NCBI GenBank assembly: GCA_038247115.1
Contig: JBBRVG010000009.1
Location: 1 to 62,030 of the forward strand
DNA length: 62,030 nt
Direction of reading: 5' to 3'
DNA from: Pseudaeromonas sp038247115
Lineage (GTDB): Bacteria; Pseudomonadota; Gammaproteobacteria; Enterobacterales; Aeromonadaceae
The notes beneath the pieces were generated by a model. It did no database searches. It saw only the letters and a list, made by a program, of their open reading frames with translations, and was not told where the DNA came from. The position numbers were made by a program, and so were the translations under genes. Shown here in pieces: positions 58,551-62,030 of this stretch. Within the stretch, counting starts at the first letter, position 1; each line of letters starts with the position of its first letter.

Positions 58551-59069
58551 ATGCCAACACCGTGTTATATCAGTATTCAAGGCAAGACCCAGGGCCATAT
58601 CACCGCCGGAGCCTTTACCTCGGACTCTGTCGGCAATATCTACGTGCAGGGGCATGAAGATGAGATGCTGGTGCAGGAGTTTGACCATGTGGTTACCGTG
58701 CCGACGGATCCCCAATCCGGGCAACCCTCGGGCCAACGGGCCCATAAACCGTTTCGTTTTACCGTGGCGCTGAACAAGGCGGTGCCCTTGATGTATAACG
58801 CGCTGGCATCGGGAGAGATGCTGCCCAAGGTGACGCTCAAGTGGTTTCGTACCTCGGTCGAGGGGCGTCAGGAGCACTTTTTCAGCACCTTGCTGACCGA
58901 TGCCACTATCGTCGAGATCGATTGCCAGATGCCCCATTGCCAGGATCTCAACAAATCTGACTATACCCAGCTGATCCGGGTGGCGCTGGCGTACCGCAAG
59001 ATAGATTGGGAGCATACGGTCGCGGGCACCTCGGGCGCCGATGATTGGCGGGCCCCCCTCGAGAGCTGA
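58551..59069 (+). CDS. hcp: type VI secretion tube protein Hcp
   Basis: Protein of 172 residues that stacks as hexameric rings to form the inner tube. It begins MPTPCYISIQGKTQGHITAG, with the Hcp landmarks EDEMLVQEFDHVVTVP, HKPFRFTVALNKAVPLMYNAL and the C-terminal IDWEHTVAGTSGADDWRAP. The frame extends upstream to 58473, but ATG 58551 has AGGAG at 7 nt and the standard N-terminus. Leads an hcp-PAAR-vgrG auxiliary cluster; no sheath or baseplate genes are nearby. Confidence 0.94.
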   Translation: MPTPCYISIQGKTQGHITAGAFTSDSVGNIYVQGHEDEMLVQEFDHVVTVPTDPQSGQPSGQRAHKPFRFTVALNKAVPLMYNALASGEMLPKVTLKWFRTSVEGRQEHFFSTLLTDATIVEIDCQMPHCQDLNKSDYTQLIRVALAYRKIDWEHTVAGTSGADDWRAPLES

Positions 59070-59162
59070 GCCGACAGAGCCTATCCGGAGGTCGGTTACG
59101 AGTAGGCCGACCTCCGGATCCTTCGCTGCCCAACATCACTTTTCTCATCAGGAGGCGCAGTT

Positions 59163-59453
59163 ATGTGTCCTGCCATCGCAACGATTGGCGATCTGGGCTC
59201 TGCCCACGGTGGCTTTCCAGCAACACCTATTTTGAGCGCAAGTTCCGATGTCCTGGTCCATGGACGTGGCGTGGCCCGTCAGGGCGATGGTTTATTAGCC
59301 CACGCCAAGCCGAAAAAAGGCAGCCATGGTCGGCAGATTGCCGGGGGTGAGCCCTCGGTGCTGGTGAATGGTCGCCCGGTGGCTATTTCGGGTTGTGCCA
59401 TCAGTTGCGGCGGTGTGGTGATCGCCAGTCACTCCGTGGTAGCTGGTTTATGA
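59163..59453 (+). CDS. PAAR domain protein
   Basis: Protein of 96 residues forming the tip of the VgrG spike. MCPAIATIGDLGSAHGGFPATP, then VLVHGRGVARQGD, GRQIAGGEPSVLVNGRPVA and ISCGGVVIASHSVVAGL show the repeated PAAR-type turns with zinc-binding His and Cys. There is no C-terminal toxin domain. AGGAGG lies 7 nt before the ATG. The stop overlaps the vgrG start (ATGA). Confidence 0.9.
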   Translation: MCPAIATIGDLGSAHGGFPATPILSASSDVLVHGRGVARQGDGLLAHAKPKKGSHGRQIAGGEPSVLVNGRPVAISGCAISCGGVVIASHSVVAGL

Positions 59454-61483
59454 CCGTACTCAGTGGTCTGCAATTTACCCTGACACTCGACGCCCTACCG
59501 GATGCTGGCTTGGTGGTGGTGAGCTTTACCGGGCAGGAGGCCCTCTCCGAGCCGTTTGCACTGCAGCTGGAGTGCGCCAGTTGTGATGGCGAACTACCGT
59601 TACCCGAATTACTCAATAGCCAGGGGACACTCACCATCTGGCAGAATGGCATGGCGGTGCGGCGGGTAATCGGTATTGTTGCGGCGGCAACTCAGAGCGC
59701 ACGCGGCGTGCGCCGCACCCGTTATCGTCTGCAACTGCGCTCGCCGTTATGGCGTTTGCAATTGCGCCACAATAGCCGGATTTTTCAAGGACAAACGCCC
59801 CAGGCGATCATCCGTCTGCTGTTGCAGGAACATGGTATTACTGCGGCTGATTTTGTGCTGCGCGGTGCCCATCCACCGCGGGATTATTGTGTGCAGTATC
59901 GCGAGACGGATCTGGCCTTTTTGCAGCGACTGGCGGCAGAAGAGGGGATCTTCTACTTCGAAGAGGTGACGGAGTCACAATCCCGGCTACGATTTGCCGA
60001 TGAGGTGACGGCACTGGCAGCGGGGGGAGAACTGATCTTCAACCCGCAGCCCCATCTCGATGGGCTGGGATGGCGCGTGCAGCGCTTCGACTGGCAGCAT
60101 CAATTGGGATCGACCGGCGTGATATTGCAGGATCACAGTTTCTTGCAACCCGATTATGCGCTGGCACATAGCCAGGGTATCCGGGGCGGCCATGAGGTGG
60201 GTCTGGGTAGCGATGAACATCTAGGGGCGTTTCAACATTACGATTTTCCCGGGCGTTTCAAGCAGGATCCCCAAGGCAAGGCGTTGGTGCGCTATCGGCT
60301 GGACGCGCTGCGCCAGCAGGTTTCTTGTGCCGAAGGGCGCAGCAATGCCCCGCCGTTGCAACTGGGACTGCGTTGGTCGCTGCGCGGCCAGGGTGGCGCG
60401 GATGAGTGTGACTGGCAAGCCATCCGCATCTGCCATGTCGGCCAGCAGCCCCAGGCGCTGGAGGAGGAGGGGGGCAGCGGGGCAACTCGCTATCACAATG
60501 AATTTCAGGCCATACCGGCCACCTCGTGCTGGCGTCCCGTGCCGAATGTGAAACCTAAGGTCGATGGACCTCAGGTCGCCCGGGTGGTCGGGCCCGAGGG
60601 CGAGGAGATCTACTGCGATGCCCATGGCCGTATCAAGTTGCAGTTTCCCTGGGATCGGGATGGCCAGAGCAATGAGCAAAGCTCTTGCTGGGTTCGGGTT
60701 TCTCAAGGCTGGGCGGGCGGTCATTACGGCACCCTGGCCTTGCCCCGGGTGGGCCATGAGGTGATCGTCAGCTTCCTGGAGGGGGATCCGGATCAGCCGA
60801 TTGTTACCGGCCGCACCTACCATGCCACCCAGGTGCCACCCTATTCGCTTCCGGAGCACAAGAGCCGGACCCTGATCCGCACGAACAGCTACCAGGGAGA
60901 TGGCTTCAACGAGGTACGCTTTGAAGATCAGGCGGGTAAGGAAGAGATCTATCTCCATGGCCAGCAGGATCTAGCGGTGCATGTACGCCGCAACGTGCGT
61001 TGGCAGATCCACAACGAGGAACATGCCAGCATTCGCGGCCAACGGCTGACCCGGATCGGCAAAAATGAACACCTGCTGGTGGAAGGCGAACGACGGCAGC
61101 AGATAGATGGCGAGGATGGTTTGGCGGTGCACAGATCCCGGCGTCTACAGCTCGGGGAGGACTATCTGCTCAGCGCGGGGCGTGAGGTCCATCTCAAGGC
61201 CGGACAACAGCTGGTGCTGGATGCGGGCAGCCAGCTGACTCTCAAAGCCGGCGGCAGTTTTATCACCCTCGATGCCAGTGGCATTACCCTGGTGGGGCCC
61301 TGCATTCGCCTGAATTCGGGCGGCGCTGCGGGCACAGGGACTGCGTTGACACTCCAGGCGCCGGAGTTGCCTGCTGGCGTCGGCGCTCCAGCTTATACGC
61401 CACCCCCCGTTGTGCACGCCGGCACTGGGCATAAGGCAGAGCAGGATAAGGCGCAAGTAAGCCATTATCGCTTCTCGGAGTAG
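59450..61483 (+). CDS. vgrG: type VI secretion spike protein VgrG
   Basis: Protein of 677 residues. The N-terminal gp27-like part (LQFTLTLDALPDAGLVVVSF, QYRETDLAFLQRLAAEEGIFYFEEV) is followed by the gp5-like OB domain (AHGRIKLQFPWDRDGQ...SCWVRVSQGWAG) and a beta-helix (ERRQQIDGEDGLAVHRSRRLQLGEDYLLSAG). It ends soon after (QVSHYRFSE), with no extra effector domain. ATG 59450 overlaps the PAAR stop, so the trio is one operon. Confidence 0.94.
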   Translation: MTVLSGLQFTLTLDALPDAGLVVVSFTGQEALSEPFALQLECASCDGELPLPELLNSQGTLTIWQNGMAVRRVIGIVAAATQSARGVRRTRYRLQLRSPLWRLQLRHNSRIFQGQTPQAIIRLLLQEHGITAADFVLRGAHPPRDYCVQYRETDLAFLQRLAAEEGIFYFEEVTESQSRLRFADEVTALAAGGELIFNPQPHLDGLGWRVQRFDWQHQLGSTGVILQDHSFLQPDYALAHSQGIRGGHEVGLGSDEHLGAFQHYDFPGRFKQDPQGKALVRYRLDALRQQVSCAEGRSNAPPLQLGLRWSLRGQGGADECDWQAIRICHVGQQPQALEEEGGSGATRYHNEFQAIPATSCWRPVPNVKPKVDGPQVARVVGPEGEEIYCDAHGRIKLQFPWDRDGQSNEQSSCWVRVSQGWAGGHYGTLALPRVGHEVIVSFLEGDPDQPIVTGRTYHATQVPPYSLPEHKSRTLIRTNSYQGDGFNEVRFEDQAGKEEIYLHGQQDLAVHVRRNVRWQIHNEEHASIRGQRLTRIGKNEHLLVEGERRQQIDGEDGLAVHRSRRLQLGEDYLLSAGREVHLKAGQQLVLDAGSQLTLKAGGSFITLDASGITLVGPCIRLNSGGAAGTGTALTLQAPELPAGVGAPAYTPPPVVHAGTGHKAEQDKAQVSHYRFSE

Positions 61484-61789
61484 ACCCCATGGTTCTGGAG
61501 CAATGCTGTTCACTGAAGAGAAATGCAGGAAGGTTCCCTTTCACCAACACGCCGTAAACCCATCCGTGGGGGCTCGATGGCGGCATCCCTGCCGCCAACG
61601 GTTGGCTCAATGGGAGCACTTCCTACCGTATCTGGTCAGCATTGGGGCTCTGGAGCCGCTATCCCGCCGTTAACCCTAGAGTTTGAGCTACAACAGAGTT
61701 TGATCGCATCAATCACGATGCTGCTGGCAATTTGCTCCGCGTTGAGGATGATGCGCCCTATTTGCTGCGTGACTCAGGAGTGGACGGAT
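61484..61789. other. spacer after vgrG, with mosaic repeat C
   Basis: No gene is seen. In this position many vgrG clusters carry an effector-immunity pair; here there is only mosaic repeat C (61546-61615) and about 170 bases of unassigned sequence. Confidence 0.55.
61546..61615. repeat. mosaic intergenic hairpin repeat, copy C
   Basis: ACACGCCGTAAACCCATCC, GGGGGCTCGA, hairpin GGCGGCA-TCCC-TGCCGCC (61579-61596) and AACGGTTGGCTCAATGGGAG. It matches copy D end to end in reverse complement, copy B on one side and copy A on the other. Confidence 0.78.
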
Positions 61790-62030
61790 ATGATTCGGCG
61801 AAGGATGGCCATCGGCGTGGTCGGGGTTCTGGTTGTGATGCTGGTGGCGTTGTTTGCTCTTCTGCGCGGCAACCCGCAACCAGAACGTCCGCTGCTGATC
61901 TGGACCGGACGTGGTGTCAGCGAGCTGACCGCCCTTGGCCATGGCTTTACCGCCCGCACCGGACGCGCGGTACAGATTGAGAGCCCGGCTAATTTCGTCG
62001 AAAAATTCGAGATCCTGGCCCAGCAAGGGC
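61790..62030 (+). CDS. MalE-like extracellular solute-binding protein, N-terminal part
   Basis: The frame runs off the window after 80 codons. A signal or anchor (IGVVGVLVVMLVALFALL) precedes PLLIWTGRGVSELTALGHGF and TARTGRAVQIESPANFVEKF. This aligns with the N-lobe of maltodextrin-type family 1 binding proteins (LVIWINGDKG..., ...F.K.TGI.V...P..L.EKF). ATG 61790 has AGGAG about 9 nt upstream; in-frame ATGs at 61748 and 61751 are alternatives. Substrate cannot be judged from this fragment. Confidence 0.7.
   Translation, partial: MIRRRMAIGVVGVLVVMLVALFALLRGNPQPERPLLIWTGRGVSELTALGHGFTARTGRAVQIESPANFVEKFEILAQQG

Overview
The window looks like chromosome from an Aeromonas-type gammaproteobacterium. 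The evidence is the GC-rich coding style, close matches by eye to enteric and Vibrio-type proteins (AroH, YgiQ, YfbR, AlaA, PBP4, RadD, FabV, HutW/X/Z, ExeM-type nuclease), and short mosaic hairpin repeats between genes. The genus is an inference; no database search was possible.

Layout. 0-2.1 kb: a DUF486 gene running off the left edge, a probable compact cobalamin riboswitch, and btuC-btuD for vitamin B12 import. 2.1-9.1 kb: aroH, diacylglycerol kinase, a cold-shock gene with a strong promoter and long leader, the radical-SAM protein YgiQ, a DUF2059 protein and an EAL-CBS-GGDEF cyclic-di-GMP protein. 9.2-10.8 kb: an AT-rich patch with a secreted DsrE-like protein and an unannotated 41-residue membrane peptide gene that has its own RBS and terminator. 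10.8-19.6 kb: housekeeping genes (DUF945, yfbR, a lipoprotein, alaA, dacB, radD, fabV). 19.7-27.9 kb: a heme acquisition locus, with hmuTUV and tonB on the minus strand and a receptor plus hutW-hutX-hutZ on the plus strand. 28-33.3 kb: divergent genes for a NAD/nucleotide hydrolase and an extracellular nuclease; the nuclease gene is split by one in-frame TAG. 33.4-34.9 kb: folD, then a tRNA operon (Pro, Arg, His, Leu).

34.85-41.4 kb: a segment bounded by the tRNA-Leu gene and a second copy of its 3' half plus terminator, which marks it as a tRNA-integrated island. It carries redox and stress genes (F420-type NADP oxidoreductase, azoreductase, LysR, pirin, metallo-hydrolase, AraC/GlxA regulator) and a truncated HxlR gene. 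No integrase is visible.

41.5-51.1 kb: ybgA, then a tightly packed ten-gene run (MerR regulator, photolyase, NTF2-like, SDR, FAD oxidase, DUF1365, CFA-like methyltransferase, DUF2878, chalcone-isomerase-like, DUF3833). Four GTTATACAA-type boxes lie just upstream of ybgA. This resembles light/singlet-oxygen response clusters that repair DNA and modify membrane fatty acids. The MerR protein lacks the cobalamin-ligating His motif of light-sensing relatives.

51.4-57.3 kb: a solute-binding protein, a LysR-tautomerase pair, a decayed EamA transporter, a 19-copy octamer array, and a complete polar amino acid ABC operon. 57.6-62 kb: a glycine-zipper protein, an auxiliary type VI secretion trio (hcp, PAAR, vgrG) with no effector beside it, and the start of a MalE-like binding protein. 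Four related mosaic hairpin repeats lie between genes from 51.2 to 61.6 kb.
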